From a virus, in IMG/VR virus record IMGVR_UViG_3300031857_000310, positions 1-49,236 of that record: 49,236 nt of DNA; one strand, written 5' to 3'. The position numbers and the translations under genes were made by a program. Shown in pieces: positions 16,799-26,000 of this stretch. The number at the start of each line of letters is the position of its first letter. Position 1 is the first letter of the stretch. The notes beneath the pieces are model-generated. The model was not told where the DNA came from and ran no database searches. It saw only the letters and a program-made list of their open reading frames with translations.

Positions 16799-18726
16799 TG
16801 GCGCTATCTAGAGGCGACGTTACTTACGTCTACAACAACTATCTGGGCAGAAACCCGGACGAGAATGACTACGAGACGCTCGTTGGTCAGGATACTGATC
16901 GTTTCAATCTTGTTGATACCGTTAAGCAGTCGGACGAGTATCGCAGTCTGACGCCGGAAGATCACATCACGCGGCAGTTTCAGAGCGTTTTGGGCAGGCC
17001 TCCAAGCGAGAATGAGCTTGCCAAAACTATGCAGACGGAGCAGTTTTTCCAGAGCACCAACGTCCCTATGGGCGGCTCTAGGCCTGATCTTTCTAACTTT
17101 GATTCAGAAAACTTTAGAAAGCAGCTATCAAAGATACCTGAGGCTAACCTCGTCCGAGTCTTTAAGAATTACTTGGGTCGGATGCCGGACGAAGAGGCTT
17201 ACAGAAACTACTTAAAGCCGATTGAGCGGAACTTTGAGACCACTGGTATTGCCCAGCCAAAGAACCTTGCCGACAGGATCGTTGATGTCAATTATGACTA
17301 CGCGATGGATCCAAAGCGGCTGGAAGAGGTGGGCTGGTCGCCTGAAGCTCAGGAGTACATCAATAGGCAGTTTGACGAGCAGGCGCGTGCTTACGCCGCT
17401 GAGAAGGGCATTGAGCTACCTGATGACTTTTCGTCTTTGGCTCAGCTAAGAAACCCGTGGCAGGACAATCGATCTGGTCTTGAGGGTTTGAACCTGATGA
17501 CTCCGACTGAGTATGTCGTGAAGCCAATGGGTCAGCGGGGTGAAAAGGCGGATCAGTTTGAGATCTATTCAGACTCTGAGCGCTATGAGATCCCGGTCTA
17601 TGCGATGTGGCATAGCCAAGCCGGTACGGCTGCTTTCTCGGATGAGGAAAAAGCCCGTGAGATGGCGCAAAAGTGGGGGCCACAGGCTGCGGTAGACGCT
17701 TACGCCCAGAACCCTGCGGACTTTGTGAAGCAGGCTGCTGCCGGTGTTTATGTCAACAACTGGGTCGAGCAGAACGTGGATCCGGGCTGGACTCAATCTG
17801 GCAAGAACGCTGATAAGTTAGCTGGCTTAGGTCAGAAGTATCAAGACCTATCCAAGCGTGCGGTTGATCTTGGCGCTGATCCTGATGACATTGCTCAGTA
17901 CACCTCTGAGAAGGTGGGTAATGTTGCTAATACGTATGCTCAATACAAAGACGACATGACCCCGATGGGTTTCGGCGAGTTCTTATTACTCGCCGGTAGT
18001 CTGTACCTTGGCTCGATGGCGCTATCTAGTTTTCTGGGTAGTGCTGGGGCTACTGCTGGGGCTAGTGCGGGGGCAGGTGCTGGAGCGGGAACGAGTGTAG
18101 GTGGTGGGTTTGTTGGTGGCGGTTATGGGAGCATCGGCCCAGCAGGCTTTACGTCAGCGGCAGCAACGCCTGCGTATGTGGGAACAAACATCCCAAGCAC
18201 TATTTTCAAGACCCCAACGATGCCCGGCTTTACAACGTCGGGAGGCACTACGGCTGCTGGTGGTACTGAGTTATTAGGTGGCGGCTTAAAGATGCCGGGT
18301 TCAGTTGCGATTCCAGAAGCGAGTGGTATTGGTAACATCAAAGTAGCGGCAGGACAGGGTCTAGCGCCTAATATTGGTGCCAAAGTAGGGGCTGGCGCTC
18401 AACAGATTGGCGCTGGTTCGGTGGGGTTACAGTTCCCCGGTGTGACGCCTCCGCCGGGTGGATTATCTAGTTTTGTAAGCAAAGCAAAAGATGTTGTTGG
18501 GAAAGCGTCTGATCTCTCTGACATCGTTAGTGGTGGGCAACAGCAACAACAACAACAACAGCAACAGCGGCAGCAACAAGTACAAGGTCGGGCTCCGATT
18601 TATCGCAACCCTGCTGAGTTATTTCCCGTAACAAACACTATGATGTCGCCTTTAGAAATTTTGGAGCGGCAAACCGTTCGCCCCCGTGTTTTGGGCGGTC
18701 TTGGAATGACGAGGAACCTAGTATGA
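16798..18726 (+). CDS. Large internal or ejection-type protein, DUF4214-like repeats
   Basis: 642 residues. The first 150 residues hold three repeats with the LGR-x-P-[DS]-E step of DUF4214 (YLGRNPDENDYE, VLGRPPSENELA, YLGRMPDEEAYR). Residues ~390-415 are hydrophobic (GEFLLLAGSLYLGSMALSSF), followed by Gly/Ala-rich low complexity. A run of glutamines lies near residue 580, encoded by a CAA/CAG tract. The protein ends ATGA into the next gene, which shares the repeats. I infer a particle-internal protein able to contact a membrane on DNA ejection; tail assembly is an alternative. Confidence 0.65.
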   Translation: MALSRGDVTYVYNNYLGRNPDENDYETLVGQDTDRFNLVDTVKQSDEYRSLTPEDHITRQFQSVLGRPPSENELAKTMQTEQFFQSTNVPMGGSRPDLSNFDSENFRKQLSKIPEANLVRVFKNYLGRMPDEEAYRNYLKPIERNFETTGIAQPKNLADRIVDVNYDYAMDPKRLEEVGWSPEAQEYINRQFDEQARAYAAEKGIELPDDFSSLAQLRNPWQDNRSGLEGLNLMTPTEYVVKPMGQRGEKADQFEIYSDSERYEIPVYAMWHSQAGTAAFSDEEKAREMAQKWGPQAAVDAYAQNPADFVKQAAAGVYVNNWVEQNVDPGWTQSGKNADKLAGLGQKYQDLSKRAVDLGADPDDIAQYTSEKVGNVANTYAQYKDDMTPMGFGEFLLLAGSLYLGSMALSSFLGSAGATAGASAGAGAGAGTSVGGGFVGGGYGSIGPAGFTSAAATPAYVGTNIPSTIFKTPTMPGFTTSGGTTAAGGTELLGGGLKMPGSVAIPEASGIGNIKVAAGQGLAPNIGAKVGAGAQQIGAGSVGLQFPGVTPPPGGLSSFVSKAKDVVGKASDLSDIVSGGQQQQQQQQQQRQQQVQGRAPIYRNPAELFPVTNTMMSPLEILERQTVRPRVLGGLGMTRNLV

Positions 18727-21518
18727 ACCGATTCAGAGGCATGAGCCCATTAGCATACATGGCGGCTGGCGGCGATGTCCGACAGGCCTATATCGACATA
18801 TTAGGTCGCGCACCAGATGAGGGTGGCTTAGCTCACTATTCCAAGCCAGAAATTAGCGTAGCTCAACTTCGCGCTGAACTTGCTGCTTCTCCAGAAGCGA
18901 CGGTTAATAAATTATTTTTGGAGCAACTTGGTCGTCCTCCAGAAGCTGCTGCTGCTACGCATTACATTCAAAAACTTGAACAAGGCGCAACTCCCCAAAG
19001 AATTGCGGAGGAGCTTGATCGTTCTACTGAAGGTTTTAATTACGATACCGCCAACATCGAATCTGCTTATCGTAGTGCTTTTGGTCGAGATGCTGATGAA
19101 GCTGGTTATCAGTTTTACATGGGGCAAGAAGACAAAGAGTTAAAAACATCAAAACAAATTGCTGATCAAATTAAAGAAGCCGCTTCAGGTGTTGACAAAC
19201 AAGCGTTAATTAACAACCCAAAGGGGTTTTTGGAGATCACTACATCTGCATTAAATGCAACTCCTTTCGGGGGTAGGTATGCGGTAGATAACCCTTATCT
19301 ATTTGATCAAGAAAGAATTGCTGCTGCTCAAAATGTTAAAACCCCGAATGTTTCAGAAACTGCTGCCGGTCAACTAGTTCAGTACGTAAGTCCAGTAACT
19401 CGACAGCCAGTTTTTTCTGGCTATACGGATGATGGACAATTTAAAGTTTACGCTGGCAATGATGTTCTTCAGCGTGATCGTGTCAATCAGGCGATTGCTT
19501 TAGCAGAAACTTCTGGGGCTTTAACAAAAGCAGATGCTGATCGTATAAAACAATCGGTCGCCGACTCTCGTGCTTTTGCTGCCGCAACTGGAACAAACAC
19601 GCCTGAAGCACAAACTTTGTACGCGCTTCTTGCTGATCCTAAAGCGACTGTAGTTCTGGACAGAATGGGCGTACAGATTGGTGAGAATGCTAATCGTCAA
19701 AGTGCTATTGATGAGGCTGTTGCTCGTCAAATGATTGTTGATGAAGCCAGAGATTACACGGGACAAAACCTAAACCCTTCAACAATTTTGCAGGAAGAGG
19801 TCACTGCAAAACTACGAGACCCCAATTACATCAGCACACGGGGCTTGGATTTATCAAAAGTTGATGCTCTTACTTTAGAGCGCATCAATGAAAAACTTAG
19901 AACAGATGACTACAAGAGACTCATTGATGCTGGTGCGAATGTAGACATCAGCAAAATTATTGATTCTTCAGGAAGATTTCTTGGTGACTACCCGTTTACT
20001 GAAGCAAACTTATCAATAGACCCAACTACGGGCAAAAAAATAAAAACATTCATGACAGAAGAAGATGTCTTGAATAATTTGTTGACTGAACTAGGAATTC
20101 AAACAGACAAAAAAATTAAGAATGTCTATGGTGAAGGTTTAGTTAAGTTGCCTGACGGATCAACTGCGGGAGGTTCGACACCCGGTGGTGGAGCGGTAGT
20201 GCCTGCTGTTGTTGGCACAACGGGCGACTTCCGTGGCTTGTCGTTCCCAGAAGCGCGTCCTACGACCATAGGCGAGACTCCGGCGATGCTAGGTTTCCAG
20301 CCCTATACTTTGACGCAAGCCGGTTCTGGACAGGCTAAAACGACAGAGCCTCAGCCGGTAATTCCAATACCTAAAGACACGACATTTGATCCTACGACGG
20401 GTGCTTTGCTGGGTGCGGTTGTTGGTTCCATGATGCCTACCCCAGCCGGTGGCGGTGTACTTCAAGGTGTGACCGACATTGTGGATGCTGCAACTGGCGC
20501 AATTCGTCCTGATTATTCAAGATATAACGTAGACGCTTCTTCTGTTCCTATAGCGGACAATACTACTAGTAGTTATAACAGATTGCCAACACGAAACATT
20601 ATTAATGCAGACAGTAGCAGTTATTACTCGCACGGTGGTATGGCAACTCCTTTAATGAAAGAGGGCGGTATGGTTCCCCATTTTGCAAACGGCGGCGTAA
20701 ATCAAGTAGCTCAAGGCATCGATAAGATTATCTCCGCCCCATCATCTCGCGGCCTTTTAATTGGTGCCTTGATGACGCAACTAATGAACGCGCAGGCAAA
20801 GTCTCAAGCAGCTAATGCGTACCGAGGCGTTGATATGTCTAAGGTAGGGGTTATCCCTCCGAGGACTACTCAAGTTAGCCCTGTCAGATTTGCGCCTTAC
20901 CGTCAGTATGCTTCGGCTCCTGAGATTCCTCTGTCGGTTAGCAGCCCAATTAATGTTGGCGGTTTAAAAGCTAGTCAATCGCCAATGTTCTCGTTTGACT
21001 TTGCAAAACCCACTTCAAATTTATCTTTTACAAACCCATTGGCTCGTCCAGCCCCGACAGCTCTATCTACTCCGACAACTTCGCCTACGAAGATGGCTGA
21101 TGGTGGTGCGGCTTATTACACTTACGGTCAGCACGTTGATCCCCTTCAATATCTACAGGGCATGGCTCAGGGCGGTATGGCGCATGGTGGTTTGAACGAA
21201 GTTCACCACGCTGACAACGCTCCCTTAGTTCAAGGGCGTAAAGACTACCGTGCTGGATCGGCTGTCACAGGCCCCGGCGATGGGCAGTCGGATGACATCC
21301 CTGCGATGCTGGCAGATGGTGAGTACGTCTTTGATGCGGATACTGTGGCTCAGCTTGGCAACGGTTCGACGAAGGCTGGCTCCAAGATTCTCGATAAATT
21401 TAGAGAGGAACTCCGTGCTCATAAGCGCTCGGCTCCCGTGAATAAGATTCCTCCTCCTGCAAAATCACCGCTGGCTTACTTAGCCGCAGCACAGAAGAAA
21501 GGAGCCCGCCGTGGCTGA
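18723..21518 (+). CDS. Large internal or ejection-type protein with DUF4214-like repeats and GG motifs
   Basis: 931 residues. N-terminal DUF4214-like repeats (ILGRAPDEGGLAHY, QLGRPPEAAAATHY, AFGRDADEAGYQFY) cover ~20-160. A long charged helical part follows. The end carries several GG motifs (MKEGGMVPHFANGGVNQ, KMADGGAAYY, MAQGGMAHGG) and then GPGDGQSDDIPAMLADGEY and AQLGNGSTKAGSKILD, a terminal block I know from many marine phage proteins of unknown function. Bases 18880-20160 are AT-richer than the flanks, so the repeat region may be of different origin. A role in the capsid or in ejection is inferred from size and position. Confidence 0.65.
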   Translation: MNRFRGMSPLAYMAAGGDVRQAYIDILGRAPDEGGLAHYSKPEISVAQLRAELAASPEATVNKLFLEQLGRPPEAAAATHYIQKLEQGATPQRIAEELDRSTEGFNYDTANIESAYRSAFGRDADEAGYQFYMGQEDKELKTSKQIADQIKEAASGVDKQALINNPKGFLEITTSALNATPFGGRYAVDNPYLFDQERIAAAQNVKTPNVSETAAGQLVQYVSPVTRQPVFSGYTDDGQFKVYAGNDVLQRDRVNQAIALAETSGALTKADADRIKQSVADSRAFAAATGTNTPEAQTLYALLADPKATVVLDRMGVQIGENANRQSAIDEAVARQMIVDEARDYTGQNLNPSTILQEEVTAKLRDPNYISTRGLDLSKVDALTLERINEKLRTDDYKRLIDAGANVDISKIIDSSGRFLGDYPFTEANLSIDPTTGKKIKTFMTEEDVLNNLLTELGIQTDKKIKNVYGEGLVKLPDGSTAGGSTPGGGAVVPAVVGTTGDFRGLSFPEARPTTIGETPAMLGFQPYTLTQAGSGQAKTTEPQPVIPIPKDTTFDPTTGALLGAVVGSMMPTPAGGGVLQGVTDIVDAATGAIRPDYSRYNVDASSVPIADNTTSSYNRLPTRNIINADSSSYYSHGGMATPLMKEGGMVPHFANGGVNQVAQGIDKIISAPSSRGLLIGALMTQLMNAQAKSQAANAYRGVDMSKVGVIPPRTTQVSPVRFAPYRQYASAPEIPLSVSSPINVGGLKASQSPMFSFDFAKPTSNLSFTNPLARPAPTALSTPTTSPTKMADGGAAYYTYGQHVDPLQYLQGMAQGGMAHGGLNEVHHADNAPLVQGRKDYRAGSAVTGPGDGQSDDIPAMLADGEYVFDADTVAQLGNGSTKAGSKILDKFREELRAHKRSAPVNKIPPPAKSPLAYLAAAQKKGARRG

Positions 21519-22536
21519 TATATTTCAGGGAGCCCCCCTACCGGCAACAGTATCAACAGCTCAGGATGTCACATCGGCACCTGAGTTCTATACCAATTAC
21601 CTCCAAGACGTTGCTAACTTAGGTCAGGCGGCAATTCAGCAGGGTGGGGTAGCTGGTTTTAGCCCTTTGCAGCAGCAGGCTTTAAATCTAGCGCCTCAAG
21701 TTGCTTTTGCGGGAACCGGTACTGCAGAGACTGGTGCAGGGTTTCTTGGAGCGTCTGGCGCTACGCCTGCGACCTCCCTAGTGAGCCAGTACATGGATCC
21801 TTACCAGCAGAATGTCATTAATGAAATGACACGACTGCAACAGCGGGGTATTCAAGAGAACGTCTTGCCTAATCTGCGGGCGGGTGCTGCGGGTACTGGT
21901 CAGTTTGGAAGCCAAAGAGCCGCACAGGTCACAGGACAGACTTTAAGAGACCTACAAGCCGATTTACTGGGTCGTCAGTATGGTGCGCTGTCTGAGGGCT
22001 ATAAAAGCGCTCTAGGGGCTGCACAGAGCGATTTAAGCCGCCAGATGCAAGCAGGTCAGGCTTTGGGTAACTTAGGGCAAGTCCAGCAGGGTATGGGTAC
22101 CACTGGGCTGAAGACTTTGACTGAGCTGGGTGGTATGGAGCAGGCGTTAGGGCAGAAGGTTTTGGACTATCCGATGGCGCAAGCTCAGCAGTACCGGCAG
22201 ATGCTTCAGGGCTATCAAATCCCGATGTCTGGAACTAAGCAGACTGTTGGTTCGACTGGCTACTCAAACAGCCCGCTGTCGCAAATGGCTGGATTGTTGT
22301 CGATGCTGACTGGTTACAATCCTAATGCTACTGGAACGACAACGAACGCCGCTACATCGGATATTGGAACTGCTCAATCTGTGGTTAACCTTGCTAGTTC
22401 CATCAAGAGACTTTTTGGCTTGGCTGAGGGTGGGTCTGTTTCTGGCTACGCTGACGGTGGGGCGGTAAATCCTCAAGTTGCCTACACTGATGGGCAGGGT
22501 AATTATTACGACGCAAACGGCTACCTCGTGGAGTAA
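21511..22536 (+). CDS. Virion protein with C-terminal GG motifs
   Basis: 341 residues from GTG 21511, with AGGAG 7 bases upstream. Gln/Ala-rich and largely helical: FSPLQQQALNLAP, SQYMDPYQQNVINEMTRLQQ and GQFGSQRAAQVTGQTLRDLQ are features of an internal virion protein found in many uncultured podoviruses. The end carries GLAEGGSVSGYADGGAVNPQ, two of the GG motifs seen elsewhere in this genome. It overlaps the upstream gene by 8 bases. I infer a particle component; no enzyme motif is seen. Confidence 0.7.
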   Translation: MADIFQGAPLPATVSTAQDVTSAPEFYTNYLQDVANLGQAAIQQGGVAGFSPLQQQALNLAPQVAFAGTGTAETGAGFLGASGATPATSLVSQYMDPYQQNVINEMTRLQQRGIQENVLPNLRAGAAGTGQFGSQRAAQVTGQTLRDLQADLLGRQYGALSEGYKSALGAAQSDLSRQMQAGQALGNLGQVQQGMGTTGLKTLTELGGMEQALGQKVLDYPMAQAQQYRQMLQGYQIPMSGTKQTVGSTGYSNSPLSQMAGLLSMLTGYNPNATGTTTNAATSDIGTAQSVVNLASSIKRLFGLAEGGSVSGYADGGAVNPQVAYTDGQGNYYDANGYLVE

Positions 22537-22539
22537 CTC

Positions 22540-24429
22540 ATGGCTGATGAAATGGATAGCGCACAACCAGCGCCACAGGGACAAAACCCGTTAGTTCAGG
22601 AATACTACAAAACCACGGAAGCGCGGAAGGTCGAGGCCAAGGCGCAGATGGATAAGCTGATCCTTGCGCTTAATTCTCGCCGGAACATGCTATTTGACCC
22701 CGTTGCGATGCGTGTTGCGGGTGCTTTCCTACAGCCTACCAAGACAGGTTCTTTTGGAGAATCTCTAGGTTATGCCGCTACGGCGGGTGCTGAAGAAATG
22801 GAAAAGAAGGCTGCTCGTGACGCTGAGCTTGCCAAGATGGAGTTTGAGCTAGGCGAGAAGATGCGTCAGCAGCAAGGGCTCGACGATCAAATGAAGTTCA
22901 GGATGAAGTATTTCGGTGGCAAGCCTGCTGCTGGGGCTCCTGCCCCTGCTGCCGCTCCTGCTCCTGTAATGCCATCACTGACTGCTGCGCCGCCGTTTGC
23001 GGCTCAAGAGCTTTCTGATGTACCGCAGAGGTCAACGCCAGAAGCGCCAGCGTTGTTGCCGCAAGAGATGCCTCAAGCGGCACCACCTCCTGCCGGTGCT
23101 TTACCGCCTGCCGGTGCTTATGTTCCGCGCCAAATTGACCCAATGCTATCAGTCATTGATCCTCTGCTTTATAAGACAGAGATGGAAATGGATGAGGCTG
23201 CTAGAAAACAAGCTGAGTTTAGATTAAGGGAACGAGAGGCACTAAGCAAAGATTACATGCCGCTTGAAATTGGTGGAATCAAAAAACAGGTATACATACC
23301 TGAATATCAAGCAGCAATGAACGCAGTTGAGAAGGGAAAACTTGATGTTGCTGAAAAGTTTTACACCAAATATGGATTCCCATTCCCTTATGTAAAAGAC
23401 AAGGGTGTCTTTCGTCCAAGAACCGCTGCAGAAGAAGCAGAAGATATTGAAATAGCTAAGGGCATTGAGACAAAGCCATACCCAATTCCTGAAGTTGGCG
23501 GTGATGTTCGACTGCTGCCTAAACAATACAGGGCGTATCAAAGAGCGGTTGAAGAGGGTAAAGGCGAAGAGTGGGTTGATAAAAACATTCGTAGAAAGCC
23601 TGCTGGTGGCGAAGCTCCAAAAACAGAAGTCAAACCATTTCAAACTGAAGAAGATCGCATTGTTGAACAAGAGCGTCGTAAGCGTATTGCTGAAGAGAGA
23701 GCTAAGTCGGAAGTTAAATCGCGTGATGAAATCATCGCTAACGCTAAGACCGCGATGATTATTGAGAAGCCTGCCAATCAAATCTTTAAGATTGCCTCTG
23801 ACCCTATCAGGAGCAAAGCGCTTGGTCTTTTAGAGAATCCTGATGTGTTCAGCGCTGTTGCTGGAGCCGCAGCGGAAGGCGTGCGTGCTGGCCCTATCAA
23901 TATTGGTATTCCAGCTATTCGTGACGCAGTGGCTAAAGTGTCTGGCGATCCTAAAGAGCGTGAAAAAATTCTCAATGCTCTTCAGATGTTAAGCCGTAAT
24001 TACTCAGAGATTGAGTTGAACTTTACTCGGTTGTATTTGAAGGGTGAAGGCGCTGTTACCGAAGGTGAGCGTGCAATCGTTCGTCAAGTTTCTGGTGGCG
24101 TTGGTAATCGACGTACTGTGGCATTGGCTCAGACTGAGACGCTGTTACAGCGTGCTGCGTTTGACAAGGCTGTTAAGACAGAATTGTTGCGTTGGGAAAA
24201 AGCGAATCCGAACAAGTCGATTGATGAGTTTAGCGAGTCTACTGGCTATAAGAATCTTGTCAAAAATCTTGAGCAAAACACCGATGCCATTTACGACAAG
24301 TATTTTGGTGAAAAGAAAGAGCCTAAGGCTGCTGAACCTAAAGCTGCGCCTCAACCCGCTTCCCAAGCACCTGCTAAAGCCAACTCTATAAGTGGTTGGA
24401 GGCAACGGCTTATGGAATCTCGTCAATAG
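22540..24429 (+). CDS. Large helical virion protein, function unknown
   Basis: 629 residues. Residues ~60-125 are charged and coiled-coil-like, ~130-200 are a Pro/Ala-rich linker (PAAGAPAPAAAPAPVMPS), and ~350-420 are again charged helix. A folded region at ~425-560 (GLLENPDVFSAVAGAAAEGV, ARLYLKGEGAVTEGERAIV-like) and another Pro/Ala linker precede the end SGWRQRLMESRQ. It lies between a probable internal protein and the transglycosylase. By position it may be part of the ejected set, comparable in size to internal core proteins of T7-like phages, but I see no homology to them. Confidence 0.6.
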   Translation: MADEMDSAQPAPQGQNPLVQEYYKTTEARKVEAKAQMDKLILALNSRRNMLFDPVAMRVAGAFLQPTKTGSFGESLGYAATAGAEEMEKKAARDAELAKMEFELGEKMRQQQGLDDQMKFRMKYFGGKPAAGAPAPAAAPAPVMPSLTAAPPFAAQELSDVPQRSTPEAPALLPQEMPQAAPPPAGALPPAGAYVPRQIDPMLSVIDPLLYKTEMEMDEAARKQAEFRLREREALSKDYMPLEIGGIKKQVYIPEYQAAMNAVEKGKLDVAEKFYTKYGFPFPYVKDKGVFRPRTAAEEAEDIEIAKGIETKPYPIPEVGGDVRLLPKQYRAYQRAVEEGKGEEWVDKNIRRKPAGGEAPKTEVKPFQTEEDRIVEQERRKRIAEERAKSEVKSRDEIIANAKTAMIIEKPANQIFKIASDPIRSKALGLLENPDVFSAVAGAAAEGVRAGPINIGIPAIRDAVAKVSGDPKEREKILNALQMLSRNYSEIELNFTRLYLKGEGAVTEGERAIVRQVSGGVGNRRTVALAQTETLLQRAAFDKAVKTELLRWEKANPNKSIDEFSESTGYKNLVKNLEQNTDAIYDKYFGEKKEPKAAEPKAAPQPASQAPAKANSISGWRQRLMESRQ

Positions 24430-24438
24430 GAATTCAAC

Positions 24439-25692
24439 ATGGGAAAAGCAGAAAGCCCGTTTGGCAAACTGACCAAACAGCAAGAGGACAACGCTTATCT
24501 AATTTCAAAAACTGCTGAGGAAATGGGTTTAGACCCAGACTTAGCGTTAGCGATTGGTTGGGCTGAAAGCCGATTTAAAGGTGGCGTTTCTCCAGCGGGT
24601 GCGCGAGGTCTCTTGCAGGTAATGCCTGAGAACGCTCCGCGCCTAGGGCTTTCCATAGAAGACTTAGATGACCCATCAAAGAATGTAAGAGCTGGATTAA
24701 CCATCCTGCAACAGAACCTAGATCGCTTTAAGGGTAACGAGATTCTCGCAATAGCGGGTTACAACACCCGCTGGAAAACTAGTGAAAAATTTGCCAAAAC
24801 ATTAAATCCAGATGATTTGCCAGACGAAACAAAAGCATATTTGGATCAAATTGACTCATTTCGCCCTTTGCAAATTGCGCCTGCGCGGGAATTAACGTCT
24901 GAGGGTGGTGCTCAAGTGCCTGCGGAAGCTGCTGCGGATTCTCTGTTGCCAGAAGTAAAAAAGGATTTGCCTGCCTCTATTACTGAAGAGGTTCCTCCGC
25001 CACCGCCTATTGAGCCCAAAAGTGGTGCTTTGGTTGGCGCTGGCGCGGGTGTAACAGCCGGTACTGCTGAGACTGGCAAGAATTTATTATCAAGACGTCG
25101 AGCAGCGGCTGCTGAGCCCACTAAAGCGCCTGTAGCAGGTTCTCCGGGGCAGAAGTGGTCAGTGAAGACTGGCTATGGTCGCGGTGAAGGTGAGACCGTC
25201 AGAGAGGTTTCTGAGGCCTTCCAGAGGGCTAAGAACAAGGGCAAAGTCTCTGGTCGTATTCCTGTGGGCGGCACTTTGAATATCCACGAGTGGGCGCGTC
25301 AGAAGGAGATGGCGGAAGAGTTGGCTCGACGTTCAGCCCTGAAAGAAGTTCCCAGTCAGGTCAGCCGAGCGCTTGGCAAGGTTCCGCTGGGTAGCACTTT
25401 AGCTGGCGCTGGTGCTGGCTTAGACGTAGCGGAGACCGCTCAGCGTCTAAAGAGTGGCGACATTGGCGGTGCTGGTATCTCTGGTTTTTCGGCTTTAGGG
25501 CAGGCGGCTACGCTGATTCCCCATCCTGTCCCGAGGCTAGGTGGTGCGCTTACGGCTTTGGCGACTATGCCTGCGGACTATATTTACCAAATGATGCGCG
25601 AGAATAAAAAACGCAAGGAAAAGGGATTGCCGCCTATAACAACAATTCCCGAAGAAATTGAGTACGACCCTATGGGCAACCCCATAAGATAA
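24439..25692 (+). CDS. Virion-associated lytic transglycosylase (SLT fold)
   Basis: 417 residues. The N-terminal domain (~15-125) has the SLT signature: IGWAESRF with catalytic Glu43, GARGLLQVMP at 54-63 and AIAGYN at 104-109. It should cut peptidoglycan glycan strands to let DNA through the wall during entry. A Pro/Ala-rich linker and a C-terminal half with glycine-rich hydrophobic stretches (GSTLAGAGAGLDVAET, ALTALATMPADYIYQ) follow, suggesting membrane contact. AGGAATTC precedes the start. It is the last rightward gene before the terminator at 25737 and is distinct from the endolysin. Confidence 0.88.
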   Translation: MGKAESPFGKLTKQQEDNAYLISKTAEEMGLDPDLALAIGWAESRFKGGVSPAGARGLLQVMPENAPRLGLSIEDLDDPSKNVRAGLTILQQNLDRFKGNEILAIAGYNTRWKTSEKFAKTLNPDDLPDETKAYLDQIDSFRPLQIAPARELTSEGGAQVPAEAAADSLLPEVKKDLPASITEEVPPPPPIEPKSGALVGAGAGVTAGTAETGKNLLSRRRAAAAEPTKAPVAGSPGQKWSVKTGYGRGEGETVREVSEAFQRAKNKGKVSGRIPVGGTLNIHEWARQKEMAEELARRSALKEVPSQVSRALGKVPLGSTLAGAGAGLDVAETAQRLKSGDIGGAGISGFSALGQAATLIPHPVPRLGGALTALATMPADYIYQMMRENKKRKEKGLPPITTIPEEIEYDPMGNPIR

Positions 25693-25700
25693 TTTGCTGC

Positions 25701-25735
25701 GGTCGTGCAAGCGACCTTGCCCCAGTGGGTGGGCA
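25701..25735 (+). other. Two small hairpins just ahead of the terminator
   Basis: GGTCG at 25701-25705 pairs with CGACC at 25712-25716, and TGCCC at 25718-25722 pairs with GGGCA at 25731-25735. With the terminator they make three hairpins within 80 bases of the stop at 25692. They may stabilise the 3-prime end of the structural messenger or form a small RNA. Confidence 0.45.
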
Positions 25736-25736
25736 G

Positions 25737-25779
25737 TCCCCCGAGCGCCACTCTCTCCCTTGGCTCGGGGGGATTTTTT
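25737..25779 (+). terminator. Rho-independent terminator of the structural operon
   Basis: CCCCCGAGC at 25738-25746 is an exact inverted match to 25763-25771, closing a 16-base loop, and six T follow at 25774-25779. Only the rightward strand has a T tract. The T tract includes the stop codon of the convergent leftward gene, so the two operons meet end to end here. Confidence 0.9.
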
Positions 25780-25996
25780 AGGGGCGCTGAGAATCTAAGC
25801 CCTTAGCGACTTCTTTGTTCATGTGCGACACGATCTCTACGCATCGTGCATGTTCTGCCTGCGAAGCCCGTACAGCCACGACAGCGGCGATCTTATGGGC
25901 GAACTCAATGATGTCTACTTCAGGCGGATAGACCCCGTCTTTATCCTTGTTGTCGCAGTAGAAGAAGGTTTGGATGATGTCGTCGTTAGTTAGCAT
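25778..25996 (-). CDS. Small acidic protein, last gene of the leftward operon
   Basis: 72 residues, mostly helical: DDIIQTFFYCDNKDKDGVY, then PPEVDIIEFAHKIAAVVAV and a charged end. No family is recognised. It lies 4 bases after the nuclease gene, and its stop falls in the T tract of the facing terminator. The ribosome site is weak, so translation probably relies on coupling with the gene upstream. Confidence 0.6.
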   Translation of the reverse strand: MLTNDDIIQTFFYCDNKDKDGVYPPEVDIIEFAHKIAAVVAVRASQAEHARCVEIVSHMNKEVAKGLDSQRP

Positions 25997-26000
25997 AGTC

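Noticed and set aside
25691-25780. tRNA gene between the convergent operons
   Set aside because: The hairpins do not form a cloverleaf and there is no acceptor stem or T-loop sequence.
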